From assembly GCA_017308135.1 (NCBI GenBank), contig JAFKFM010000007.1:328001-392000 (forward strand): DNA of 64,000 bases. Direction: 5' to 3'. How positions within the stretch are numbered: position 1 is the first letter of the stretch; each line of letters begins with the position of its first letter. Below the pieces are notes generated by a model. It was not told where the DNA came from. It worked only from the letters and a program-made list of their open reading frames with translations, and made no database searches. The DNA comes from Alphaproteobacteria bacterium (GTDB taxonomy: Bacteria > Pseudomonadota > Alphaproteobacteria > CACIAM-22H2). Positions 53,652 through 61,448 of the stretch are shown here, in pieces. The position numbers were made by a program, and so were the translations under genes.

Positions 53652-54551
53652 TTATTGGAGGGCTTCGGCGAGGAATTGCCCGGCGACGCGATGCGCTTTG
53701 CGCGCCGGTTCCAGCTTCGACGACATCTGCATGAAGCCGTGGCAGACGCCCGCGAACACGTCCAAGCGGACGTCGTTGCCCGCCTCGGCCAATTTATTGG
53801 CGAGGTCGAGCGTCTCGTCGCGCAGCGGATCGAGGGCCGCCGCGCTGAGATAGAGTTTGGGCAGACCGGTGAGGTCCGGCAGCGTCGAAGGCCCGCGCCA
53901 ATTGTCCCAATACCAGCGCATGCGCTTGGAGGTGAGGACGTAGCCGCCGGGGCCGAATTTCGCGTGGCTGGCCGTATCGAACATCGGCGTGAAGCAGCCA
54001 TAGAACAGGCACGCGGCGCGCACGCGCTTGCGCCATTCGTGGCTCGCCAGCGTCAGCAATGTGATGCCGGCCCCTGCGGAATCCCCGCCGATTGCGATGC
54101 GCGAGGCGTCGACCGCGTCGCCCAGCAAGCCGCCGGCGATGGCGTCCAACGCCGCGCGCGTATCGTCGATCGCCGCGGGGAAGGGATGCTCGGGGGCGAG
54201 GCGATAATCGATGCCGAGCACGGCCGCACCCGATTCGACCGCGAGGCGCGTCATCGATCCCAGATGCGATTCGATCGAGCCGAAGGTCCAGCCGCCGCCA
54301 TGCACGAAGAGCAGCACGGGCAAGTTCTTCGCCGCGGTCGGGCGCAGCAGTTTCGCGCGCATCTTGCCCCAGGGCCGATCGATCGAAAGATCGCGCGTTT
54401 CGGCGACCGCCGGGCGATCGGCGTTCCAGCCTTCATTGAACTTCACGAAGGTCGGCCGCGCCTCGGCGAGATCCATGTTCGGATAATCGGGGGCGGGGCC
54501 GCCGGCGGCCATGATCGCCGCCATTTCGGGGTGAACGAACGCGTTGCTCAT
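53652..54551 (-). CDS. Alpha/beta hydrolase, hormone-sensitive lipase family
   Basis: A 299-residue esterase: oxyanion-hole motif HGGG in VLLFVHGGGWTFGS, YRLAPEHPFPAAIDD, nucleophile Ser in GGDSAGAG, Asp in ALDPLRDET and His in AGVCHGFMQ. No signal peptide, so probably cytosolic; it could deacylate an imported sugar ester or a lactone-like compound (inference). It overlaps the GntR gene end as ATGA and precedes the binding protein by 20 bases, placing it firmly in the operon. Confidence 0.92.
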   Translation of the reverse strand: MSNAFVHPEMAAIMAAGGPAPDYPNMDLAEARPTFVKFNEGWNADRPAVAETRDLSIDRPWGKMRAKLLRPTAAKNLPVLLFVHGGGWTFGSIESHLGSMTRLAVESGAAVLGIDYRLAPEHPFPAAIDDTRAALDAIAGGLLGDAVDASRIAIGGDSAGAGITLLTLASHEWRKRVRAACLFYGCFTPMFDTASHAKFGPGGYVLTSKRMRWYWDNWRGPSTLPDLTGLPKLYLSAAALDPLRDETLDLANKLAEAGNDVRLDVFAGVCHGFMQMSSKLEPARKAHRVAGQFLAEALQ

Positions 54552-55204
54552 GCCGCACTTCCTTTGCGGCTCGCCGCCGCGGGCAATTCGACGATGGTGT
54601 CGAGGTGATGGGCGATTTCCTGCGCCAGCCGTTCGCCGTCGCGCGCCTCCAGCGCTTCCATGATCGTGTCGTGGCGATCGGCGGTGCGCGTCAGGCTGCG
54701 GCGATGGCCCGGCGCCCAAAGCTTTTGCCGGTGCGAATGCAGCATGCAGCGGATCAGGATCTGCTCCAGCACCGGCGGGCTCGCCAGGCGGAAGATCGCC
54801 GCGTGGAAGCGCATGTCGAGTTCGATCAGCCCGTAAGCGTCGCCACGCTTGGCCGCGGCCGCCATGCCTTGGCGCAACGCCTTCAACTCGGCGGCGGCAT
54901 CCGGCGTATAGGCGCGCACCGCACGCAAGGCGCCGCGCGTTTCGAGCCGTTTGCGTAGATCGAGAATTTCTTCGGCGGCGTCGGGATCGAGCGTGGTGAC
55001 CATCGTGCCGCGATGCCCCGAACGCTGGACGAGGCCGTCCTCCTGCAAGCGCAGCAGCGCTTCGCGGACCGTGCCTTGGCTGCATTCGAGTTCGTTCGCG
55101 AGGCCGAGTTCCGTCAGCGGCTCGCCGGGACGGATCTCGTTCAGCACGATGCGGCGTTTGAGCGCCGAATAGACGATGTCGCGCGGACGCGCAGCCTTCG
55201 CCAT
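54548..55204 (-). CDS. GntR family transcriptional regulator, FCD subfamily
   Basis: A 218-residue regulator. The winged helix-turn-helix spans residues 5-70 (IVYSALKRRIVLNEIRPGEPLTELGLANELECSQGTVREALLRLQEDG region) and the FCD helices follow, with DMRFHAAIF and RHDTIMEAL contributing ligand-site His residues. The ATG is chosen with GGGAGGAAT upstream; the longer frame runs into an 18-base palindrome that is probably its own operator. It heads an eight-gene operon, so it is most likely an autoregulated repressor of that sugar pathway. Confidence 0.92.
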   Translation of the reverse strand: MAKAARPRDIVYSALKRRIVLNEIRPGEPLTELGLANELECSQGTVREALLRLQEDGLVQRSGHRGTMVTTLDPDAAEEILDLRKRLETRGALRAVRAYTPDAAAELKALRQGMAAAAKRGDAYGLIELDMRFHAAIFRLASPPVLEQILIRCMLHSHRQKLWAPGHRRSLTRTADRHDTIMEALEARDGERLAQEIAHHLDTIVELPAAASRKGSAA

Positions 55205-55231
55205 TGGTTCGATTCCTCCCTGGCCGGGCAA

Positions 55232-55249
55232 ATTATCGATATCGATAAT
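55232..55249. promoter_or_regulatory. Perfect 18-base palindrome, probable operator of the GntR-led operon
   Basis: ATTATCGATATCGATAAT is fully self-complementary, 28 bases before the regulator ATG. On the minus strand it is preceded by TTGCCT and contains GATAAT/ATAATT at -10-like distance, so a bound dimer would block the promoter. Confidence 0.65.
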
Positions 55250-55332
55250 GAAAGGCAACCGGATTCCGATCCGGGCTTGAAGCGGCCGCGCGCGGCTCTA
55301 GGCTCTGGGCATTCACATGACCGCGAATGCCC

Positions 55333-55491
55333 ATGCCCAAAATGCGCAAGAAATCGGAATTGCCGGCGAAGACCTGCGTCGTTTGCGGGCGGCCCTTTGT
55401 CTGGCGCAAGAAATGGGCGAAGGATTGGCCGCAGGTGAAATACTGCGCCGATTGCTGCAGATCCGACGCGAAGAAAACGCCCGGCGCATGA
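55333..55491 (+). CDS. DUF2256 family small zinc-ribbon-like protein
   Basis: A 52-residue basic protein starting MPKMRKKSELPAKTCVVCGR and continuing PFVWRKKWAKDWPQVKYC ADCCR. The pattern CxxCGRPFxWRKKW...VxYCSxxCR is the DUF2256 signature; two Cys pairs (residues 15/18 and 38/41) look like a metal-binding ribbon. Function of the family is unknown. It reads out of frame with a 66-codon overlapping frame that has no family resemblance. No strong ribosome binding site is visible. A 12-bp hairpin follows 5 bases after the stop. Confidence 0.85.
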   Translation: MPKMRKKSELPAKTCVVCGRPFVWRKKWAKDWPQVKYCADCCRSDAKKTPGA

Positions 55492-55495
55492 CAAC

Positions 55496-55528
55496 GTTAC
55501 GGGGCGTAGCCAAATAACGCCCCGTAAC
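55496..55528. repeat. 12-bp inverted repeat after the DUF2256 gene
   Basis: gttacggggcgt (55496-55507) and acgccccgtaac (55517-55528), exact inverted copies with a 9-base spacer, between the DUF2256 gene and the PepSY gene. It lacks a T-run; it may be a terminator stem or an operator for the PepSY gene. Confidence 0.5.
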
Positions 55529-55555
55529 CATCCTTCGCGCGGCATGGTCGCGGCC

Positions 55556-56467
55556 ATGAAACCGCTCTATCTCAAGCTCCACCGCTGGATCGCCCTCGCT
55601 TTTTCCCTGCCGCTTCTGGCCATTCTGGTCAGCGGCTTGGTGCTGTCGTTCGAGCCCTGGGTCGTCGATGCGTCGATCGTGCCCGGGTCGCTCGACGCCG
55701 CGCGCGTGGGCGAAATAATCGACCAGCACGATCCGCGCGGCCAAGCGCGTGCGCTGGTCGTGCGCAGCTATGACGGCACGTTGTCGCTGGGCACCGGGCG
55801 CGGCGGCGGCGTGGTCGTCGATCTCGGGACGGGCGAAACGCGCGATGGCGCGTCGGCGCTCGCGCAGACCTTCGGTCTGATGCGCGGATTGCACGAGCGC
55901 TTGTTGCTCGATCTGGGCTGGCTGGTGACCGCTTCGACGGCGGCGATGCTCGTCGTCTCGGTGATCGGCGTCTTGATGGGCTGGCCGCGTTTCGCGAACA
56001 CCGTGTCGGGCTGGCACAAGGCGATGGCGTGGCTGCCCTTGCCGCTGATCGTGTTGTCGCCGCTGACCGGGCTGTTCCTCGCCTTCGGCATCACCTTCGC
56101 GGGTCCGCCGCCGGAATTGCCGCAAGCGCCGCCGCTCAAACTGCGCGAGGCGGTGGAAGCGCTGGGCGCCGATCGCGATCTGTCGGCGCTGGTATGGTTG
56201 CGGCCGCAAGGCGGGCGCTATCTCGCGCGCATCGTCGAAGACGGCGAGTATCGCGTCTACGCCGTCACGCGCGACGGCGCCGTGCCGATGCAGCGCAACC
56301 TGCCGCGCCTGTTCCACGAAGGAAATTTCGCGGGCGCGTGGTCGGCGCTGATGAACGTGGCGCTGTCCTTGGCCATGTTGGGGCTGCTGGGCACGGGCGT
56401 CTGGATCTGGGCCAAGCGCAGCTTGACGCGCCGCAAACTGCGCCGCCAGCGCGCCGCCCTCGCCTGA
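55556..56467 (+). CDS. PepSY-associated transmembrane helix protein
   Basis: A 303-residue inner-membrane protein. The start MKPLYLKLHRWIALAFSLPLLAILVSG is the classic PepSY_TM opening (His in a first helix). Further helices lie at WLVTASTAAMLVVSVIGVLMGWPRF, HKAMAWLPLPLIVLSPLTGLFLAF and ALSLAMLGLLGTGVWIWAKR, and two extracytoplasmic PepSY-like stretches between. Relatives often reduce ferric siderophores or accompany iron uptake, but no TonB-type receptor is adjacent. An in-frame ATG four codons earlier (55544) is possible. Confidence 0.88.
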   Translation: MKPLYLKLHRWIALAFSLPLLAILVSGLVLSFEPWVVDASIVPGSLDAARVGEIIDQHDPRGQARALVVRSYDGTLSLGTGRGGGVVVDLGTGETRDGASALAQTFGLMRGLHERLLLDLGWLVTASTAAMLVVSVIGVLMGWPRFANTVSGWHKAMAWLPLPLIVLSPLTGLFLAFGITFAGPPPELPQAPPLKLREAVEALGADRDLSALVWLRPQGGRYLARIVEDGEYRVYAVTRDGAVPMQRNLPRLFHEGNFAGAWSALMNVALSLAMLGLLGTGVWIWAKRSLTRRKLRRQRAALA

Positions 56468-56538
56468 CCCTTTCGTTCGTCCGCGGCCTCGCCTAAAACA
56501 GGGCGCCGGCGGTTCGAAAGCCGGGACGAACGAAGGGT
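56467..56538. repeat. Long-range inverted repeat bracketing the PepSY/KDG-kinase gap
   Basis: accctttcgttcgtcc (56467-56482) and ggacgaacgaagggt (56524-56538) are inverted copies of 15 bases with one bulged T. The right arm covers the GAAGGG just upstream of the kinase start at 56548, so folding might limit its translation. Confidence 0.4.
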
Positions 56539-56547
56539 TGGGAAACG

Positions 56548-57474
56548 ATGGCGTGCGAGATCCTCGCCTATGGCGAGCCGATGATCGAATTCAACCAGAC
56601 GGGCGGGGCGACGAGCCGCACCTATCTGCAAGGCTTCGGCGGCGACACCTCGAATTTCGCGATTGCGGCGGCGCGATCGGGCGCCAAGGCGGGCTACATC
56701 TCGGCGTTGGGGGCGGATATTTACGGCCAGATGTTCCGCGATCTGTGGCGCTTCGAAGGTGTCGACGAGTCGACCGTGCGCGAAGACAAGAACGCGCCCA
56801 CGGCCGTCTATTTCGTCACGCATGACGAGAAGGGCCATCATTTCTCGTTCTTCCGGTCGGGCTCGGCCGCCAGCCGCTACGCCCCCGCCGATCTGCCGCT
56901 CGACGCCATTCAAGAGGCGAAGGTGCTGCATCTTTCGGGCATTTCGCTGGCGATCTCCAATTCCGCCTGCGATGCGGGCTTCGCCGCGATGACCACGGCG
57001 CGCGCGTCGGGCTGCCTCGTGTCGTTCGACACCAATCTGCGCTTGAAGCTGTGGCCGGTGGCGCGCGCCAAGGCCGTGACGGCGGAGGCGATCGCCAATT
57101 GCGACATCTGCCTGCCCAGCCTCGACGATGTCGCGACGTTGTTCGGCGTCGACGAGCCGGACGAGCTGGTCGATCTGATGTTGAAGCTGGGCGCCAAGGT
57201 CGTGGCGCTGAAACTGGGCGCGCAAGGCGCTTTGGTCGCCGACGCGAAGACGCGCACGCGCATTCCGCCCCATCCGTGCAAGCCGGTCGATGCGACCGGG
57301 GCGGGCGATACGTTCGGCGGCGCCTTCATCGCGCGGCTAGTCGCGGGCGATAGCTTGGAGCAAGCCGGGCGCTACGCCGCCACGGCGGCGGCGCTGTCGA
57401 CCGAAGGCTATGGCGCGGTCGAGCCGATCCCCGATCGCGCGCGCGTGCTGCGCGCGATGGAGCGCGCGTCGTGA
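56548..57474 (+). CDS. kdgK: PfkB family sugar kinase, probable 2-keto-3-deoxygluconate kinase
   Basis: A 308-residue ribokinase-fold kinase. GEPMIEFNQ near the N-terminus and the sugar-binding GGDTSNFAIAAARSGAKAGYISALG are typical of KdgK. FDTNLRLKLWP and the ATP/anion-hole DATGAGDTFGGAF with catalytic Asp follow. It would phosphorylate 2-keto-3-deoxygluconate for the Entner-Doudoroff split, complementing the aldonate dehydratases elsewhere in the window. Other PfkB substrates cannot be ruled out. Its stop overlaps the next gene's GTG start. Confidence 0.87.
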   Translation: MACEILAYGEPMIEFNQTGGATSRTYLQGFGGDTSNFAIAAARSGAKAGYISALGADIYGQMFRDLWRFEGVDESTVREDKNAPTAVYFVTHDEKGHHFSFFRSGSAASRYAPADLPLDAIQEAKVLHLSGISLAISNSACDAGFAAMTTARASGCLVSFDTNLRLKLWPVARAKAVTAEAIANCDICLPSLDDVATLFGVDEPDELVDLMLKLGAKVVALKLGAQGALVADAKTRTRIPPHPCKPVDATGAGDTFGGAFIARLVAGDSLEQAGRYAATAAALSTEGYGAVEPIPDRARVLRAMERAS

Positions 57475-58553
57475 TCCCGGCGGGCAAGATCTTCGATCCC
57501 GCCCGCGCGTTCTGCGAACGCTTCGGTCTGCGTTTGCCGATCTTGCTCGCCCCCATGGCGGGCGTGCCCGCACCCGCGCTCTCCGCCGCCGTCGCGCGCG
57601 CGGGCGGCATGGGGGCGTGCGGTGCGCTTCTCATGAAGCCCGAGGCGATTCTCGCCTGGGCCAATGATCAGCGCGGCCGCTCCAACGGCGCGTTCCAGCT
57701 CAATCTGTGGATTCCCGATCCCGCGCCCGTTCGCGACGCGGATCACGAAGCGCGCGTGCGCGCATTCGTCGGCCAATACGGGCCGGAAGTCCCGGCGGAT
57801 GCCGCCAACGCCACGCCACCCGATTTCAAGGCGCAATGCGACGCGTTGCTCGCCGCCGGCCCGGCGGTCGTCTCGTCGATCATGGGCGTCTATCCGCCCG
57901 ATTTCGTCGCGAAGCTCAAAGAACGCGGCATCGCCTGGTTCGCCAACGCGACGACGGTCGCCGAAGCCAAGGCGGCGGCCGAAGCGGGGGCGGACGCCAT
58001 CGTCGCGCAAGGGGCCGAAGCGGGCGGCCATCGCGGCGCCTTCGACGCGGCGAAGGCCGAAGCCGAAGCGATCGGATTATTCGCGTTGCTGCCCGCGATT
58101 CTCGATGCGGTGAAATTGCCGGTGATCGCCACCGGCGGCATCGGCGATGCGCGTGGCATGGCGGCTGCGTTCGCGATGGGGGCTGCGGCCGTGCAAATCG
58201 GTACCGGCTTTCTGCGCACGCCCGAAGCGGGCATTCCCACCGCTTGGGCCGATGCGCTGGGCCAGACGCCGCCGGAAGCGACGCGGCTCACGCGCGCTTT
58301 TTCGGGTCGCGCGGGTCGTTCGATCGCGACCGAGTATGTGCGCGCGGCGGCGTCGCCCGAAGCGCCTACGCCCGCCCCATATCCCGTACAGCGCGCGATC
58401 ACGCAAGCGATGCGCGACGCCGCCAACAAGGCGAACGATGTTTCGCGCATCCAGGCTTGGGCGGGGCAATCGGCGGCGCTGGCGCAAGCCAAACCGGCGG
58501 GCGATCTGATCGCCGATTTGTGGCGGGAGACGTGCGAAAGACTGGGTGCTTAG
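57471..58553 (+). CDS. Nitronate monooxygenase (2-nitropropane dioxygenase family)
   Basis: A 360-residue FMN-dependent TIM-barrel enzyme. PILLAPMAGVPAPALSAAVARAGGMGACGA, then AEAGGHRGAF with the catalytic His, then ATGGIGDARGMAAAFAMGAAAVQIGTGFLRTPEA binding the FMN phosphate. It oxidises toxic alkyl nitronates such as propionate-3-nitronate; other members are enoyl-reductase-like. It starts with GTG overlapping the kinase stop (GTGA), so translation is coupled, although no metabolic link to the kinase is evident. Convergent with the FkbM gene (4-base overlap). Confidence 0.92.
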   Translation: MIPAGKIFDPARAFCERFGLRLPILLAPMAGVPAPALSAAVARAGGMGACGALLMKPEAILAWANDQRGRSNGAFQLNLWIPDPAPVRDADHEARVRAFVGQYGPEVPADAANATPPDFKAQCDALLAAGPAVVSSIMGVYPPDFVAKLKERGIAWFANATTVAEAKAAAEAGADAIVAQGAEAGGHRGAFDAAKAEAEAIGLFALLPAILDAVKLPVIATGGIGDARGMAAAFAMGAAAVQIGTGFLRTPEAGIPTAWADALGQTPPEATRLTRAFSGRAGRSIATEYVRAAASPEAPTPAPYPVQRAITQAMRDAANKANDVSRIQAWAGQSAALAQAKPAGDLIADLWRETCERLGA

Positions 58554-59389
58554 CCGGGGGCGGCGAGGGCGGCTTTGTAGCGTGTCAGCAAATCGCCGCC
58601 GCTGCGCGTGTCGTGTGCGGCGATCAGCAGCCCGACCAGATCGTAAGATCGATAGACGTCGTGCATGATCCGCGCGAAGGCGAGCAGCTTGTCGTCGGAT
58701 AGCGCCTCCAGCTTGTCGATCGCGCGGATATAGATCGCGGCTTCGGCATAGAGCAATTGGCTGCCGGGCCCGAACGGTCCGCCGCCGAACACCAGCGGGC
58801 GCAATTGCCGGCTGAACGGGGCAGTGAAGCGATGCAGCATGAAGCCGAGCCCACGCAGATGCACGTCAATGTCGCCGAACAGCGCTTGGCCTTCGTACAT
58901 CGGCACGAATTCCACTTCGACGTCGACGACCAAGGCGCCACCCGCGATACGCGAGCCCCCGCGCAGCACGTCCAGCTCCGCGCCTTGCACGTCGATCTTC
59001 AAAAGATCGCATGAAGCAAGATCGGGCAGATCGTCCAAGCGCCGCGTCTCCACGCGCGTCGTTTCGACGACCGGCAGCGGCAGATTGTGGAACAGGCTCA
59101 GCAGCCGCTCGTTGGGCTTGTAGAGCGACGAGGTCAGCGGATTGGCGCAGTTATGAAAATCGCGCGTCGTGCCGTCGGCAATGAAATAAGGCAAATAGCG
59201 ATGATGGGGCGGGGCGCTGGCGTTACGCTCGGCGCAAGCTTCGGCGCGCGGCTCGAACCCGGTGACATGCACCGCCGGATCGCCGAGCAGCGCATGATAG
59301 GGATCGCCCTCCTTGCCCATCGATGCGGCGCCCACGTCGACAATATGCAACGGCAACGCGCGGACCAGAATGTCGGAAAGACCCGCCAT
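58550..59389 (-). CDS. FkbM family methyltransferase
   Basis: A 279-residue SAM-dependent methyltransferase. Motif I is HIVDVGAASMGKEGDPYHALL, followed by VHVTGFEP and the FkbM hallmark CDLLKIDVQGAELDVLRGG (residues near 135-153). FkbM proteins O-methylate sugars or polyketides, often in surface glycans; none is nearby. It is last in the dgcN-dgcA-FkbM minus-strand series and overlaps the epimerase stop as ATGA. A role in D-amino-acid metabolism is not supported; co-transcription is. Confidence 0.87.
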   Translation of the reverse strand: MAGLSDILVRALPLHIVDVGAASMGKEGDPYHALLGDPAVHVTGFEPRAEACAERNASAPPHHRYLPYFIADGTTRDFHNCANPLTSSLYKPNERLLSLFHNLPLPVVETTRVETRRLDDLPDLASCDLLKIDVQGAELDVLRGGSRIAGGALVVDVEVEFVPMYEGQALFGDIDVHLRGLGFMLHRFTAPFSRQLRPLVFGGGPFGPGSQLLYAEAAIYIRAIDKLEALSDDKLLAFARIMHDVYRSYDLVGLLIAAHDTRSGGDLLTRYKAALAAPG

Positions 59390-60372
59390 CAACCCCAAAC
59401 CTCCGCATCCGGCGGGTGAACGCGGCTGCCTTCGAAGCGCAATCCCGGATCGCGATCGTGGCTCAGCAGCAACGGCCCGTCGAGATCGACCCACGCCGCA
59501 CCCTGCGCGATCAGATGGGCCGGGCCCATCGACAGCGACGTCGCGACCATGCAGCCGACCATCACGCGATAACCGGCGGCGAAGGCGGCCTTGCGCAAGG
59601 CGAGCGCTTCGGTGAAGCCGCCGGTCTTGTCGAGCTTGATGTTCACCGCCTCGTAGCGGCCCGCGACATGCGGCAGCGACGATGTGTCGTGGCAGGATTC
59701 GTCCGCACAAACCGCAACTGGGTGCTCGCGCCCCGCAAGCCCCGCGTCGCGATCGGCATGCAAAGGCTGCTCAATGAGGTCCACGCCGAGATTGGCGAGA
59801 TGCGGCGAAATCTCGTCGAACAAGGCTTCGTCCCACGCTTCGTTCGCGTCGACGATCAGCCGCGAGCCCGGTGCCGCTTTGCGCACCGCTTCGACGCGCG
59901 CCAGATCGCCCGCGCCGGTGAGTTTCAGTTTCAATAGCGGGCGATGGGCGGCGGCGCGCGCCGCCTCCGCCATTTTCTCCGGGTCGTCGACGCTCAGCGT
60001 GTAGGCGGTGGTCAACGTTTGCGGCGCGGACATGCCGGCGAGCTGCCACACGCGTTTGCCCGCCCGCTTGGCTTCGAGATCCCACAGCGCGCAGTCGAGC
60101 GCGTTGCGCGCCGCCCCGGCGGGTAAGGCGCGCTGCAATTCGTCGCGCCCGCCGCCGCGTTCGATCAAGGCGCGCGCGCTTTCGATCTGGGCGAGGACGG
60201 AGTCCACCGTCTCGCCATAGCGCGCATAGGGCACGCATTCGCCCGCACCGGCCGCGCCGTCCTGCACGATACGCGCGACGACGACGACCGCTTCGGTCTT
60301 GGCGCCGCGCGAAATGCGAAAGGCGCCGCGCAGCGGCCAAACCTCGCGGGCGACGGACAGCGCGCGCGTCAT
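59389..60372 (-). CDS. dgcA: Dipeptide epimerase / N-acetyl-D-glutamate racemase (DgcA type)
   Basis: A 327-residue enolase-superfamily epimerase. Residues matching L-Ala-D/L-Glu epimerases are the KLK pair (Lys148, Lys150), Asp175 in DANEAW, Glu201 in IEQPLHAD, Asp224 in CADESCH and the second catalytic Lys in NIKLDKTGG. Next to a DgcN-type gene (start overlaps the dgcN stop) it more likely racemises N-acetyl-D-glutamate to the L form, as described for the DgcN-DgcA D-glutamate pathway of alphaproteobacteria, than acts on murein dipeptides. That choice is inference from context. Confidence 0.88.
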   Translation of the reverse strand: MTRALSVAREVWPLRGAFRISRGAKTEAVVVVARIVQDGAAGAGECVPYARYGETVDSVLAQIESARALIERGGGRDELQRALPAGAARNALDCALWDLEAKRAGKRVWQLAGMSAPQTLTTAYTLSVDDPEKMAEAARAAAHRPLLKLKLTGAGDLARVEAVRKAAPGSRLIVDANEAWDEALFDEISPHLANLGVDLIEQPLHADRDAGLAGREHPVAVCADESCHDTSSLPHVAGRYEAVNIKLDKTGGFTEALALRKAAFAAGYRVMVGCMVATSLSMGPAHLIAQGAAWVDLDGPLLLSHDRDPGLRFEGSRVHPPDAEVWG

Positions 60373-61376
60373 TTGATTTTCGCGAGTTGGGCGGCGATGG
60401 CGGCCACACCCGTGCGGCTCGGATCGACGCACGGCAGACCGTATTTGTCGGCGGTCGATTTGATCGCGCGTTCGGCCGCCTTGGCGGTCATCTTCGACGT
60501 GTTGAGGCTGATGCCCACGCATTTGGCCTTTTTGTTGGTGAGCCGCGCATGGGCGACGTTGACGTCGATGCAGGTTTGCAGATCGGGCAATTTGTAATGC
60601 GGCAGCCCGCGCATATGCGGCCGGCCCGGCTCGTGGCACATCACCAGCGCGTCGGCTTGCGCGCCGTGAATCAGCGCCATCGTTACGCCCGCGTAGCTCG
60701 CGTGGAACAGCGAGCCTTGACCTTCCACCACGTCCCAATGATCGGGATCGTTGGCGGGGGCGATCGTCTCGACCGCGCCGGCGACGAAATCCGACACGAT
60801 CGCGTCGATCGACCAGCCGCGACCCGCGATCAAAATGCCGGTCTGGCCGGTGGCGCGGAACGTCGCCTTCAGCCCGAGCGACTTCATCGCCGCTTCGAGG
60901 GCGAGCGAGGTGTACATCTTGCCGATCGAGCAATCGGTGCCGACGGTCAGCACGCGTTTGCCCGGGCGCTTGATGCCCGTGGCGATCGGAAATTCGCGGT
61001 CGGGATGGCGCACGTCGTGCAGTTTGCGGCCGTTGCGCTTGGCGGCGGCGGCGAGCTCGGGCACGTCCGACAATTTATTGTGCAGACCGGAGGCGAGATC
61101 GAGACCCGCATCGAGTGCGGCGGTCAGCACCTTGATCCAGTCTTTGGAAATCACGCCGCCGCGATTGACCGTGCCGACGATCATCGTCTTGGCGCCCTTG
61201 GCGACGGCTTGCTTCACGCTCATGTCGGGAAAGCCGCTATCGGCGTTGCAGCCCTTCAGGCGCAGCTGGCCGACGCATTTTTCCGGACGCCATTGCGCCA
61301 CGCCGATGGAGGTTTTGGCGGCCAGCGCGTCGGCGGCGCTGCCCAAAAACAGCAAATAGGGAGATTTGATTTCCAT
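60369..61376 (-). CDS. dgcN: DUF1611 family protein, D-glutamate N-acetyltransferase (DgcN type)
   Basis: A 335-residue protein of the DUF1611/DgcN family. A P-loop-like GTDCSIGK (residues 146-153) follows the N-terminal domain (GTVNRGGVISKDW, LASGLHNKLSD). C-terminal motifs are VVEGQGSLFHASYAGVT and MCHEPGRPHMRG. In the characterised pathway DgcN acetylates D-glutamate and DgcA then racemises the product. The gene order dgcN-dgcA with ATGA overlap matches. The ATG at 61376 (MEIKSP) is preferred because GGACGGA lies at proper distance; the ATG at 61382 is possible. Confidence 0.88.
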   Translation of the reverse strand: MEIKSPYLLFLGSAADALAAKTSIGVAQWRPEKCVGQLRLKGCNADSGFPDMSVKQAVAKGAKTMIVGTVNRGGVISKDWIKVLTAALDAGLDLASGLHNKLSDVPELAAAAKRNGRKLHDVRHPDREFPIATGIKRPGKRVLTVGTDCSIGKMYTSLALEAAMKSLGLKATFRATGQTGILIAGRGWSIDAIVSDFVAGAVETIAPANDPDHWDVVEGQGSLFHASYAGVTMALIHGAQADALVMCHEPGRPHMRGLPHYKLPDLQTCIDVNVAHARLTNKKAKCVGISLNTSKMTAKAAERAIKSTADKYGLPCVDPSRTGVAAIAAQLAKIK

Positions 61377-61448
61377 CGTCATTCCGTCCAATACCGCGAC
61401 CCGTCCGGTTCTAGCATCGGCCCCGGCATCAAGCTAGAGTGCGGACAT

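Noticed and set aside
60387-61448. N-terminal extension of the EAL response regulator frame by about 350 codons
   Set aside because: It lies entirely antisense to dgcN/dgcA; the receiver domain starts normally at the ATG at 61449.
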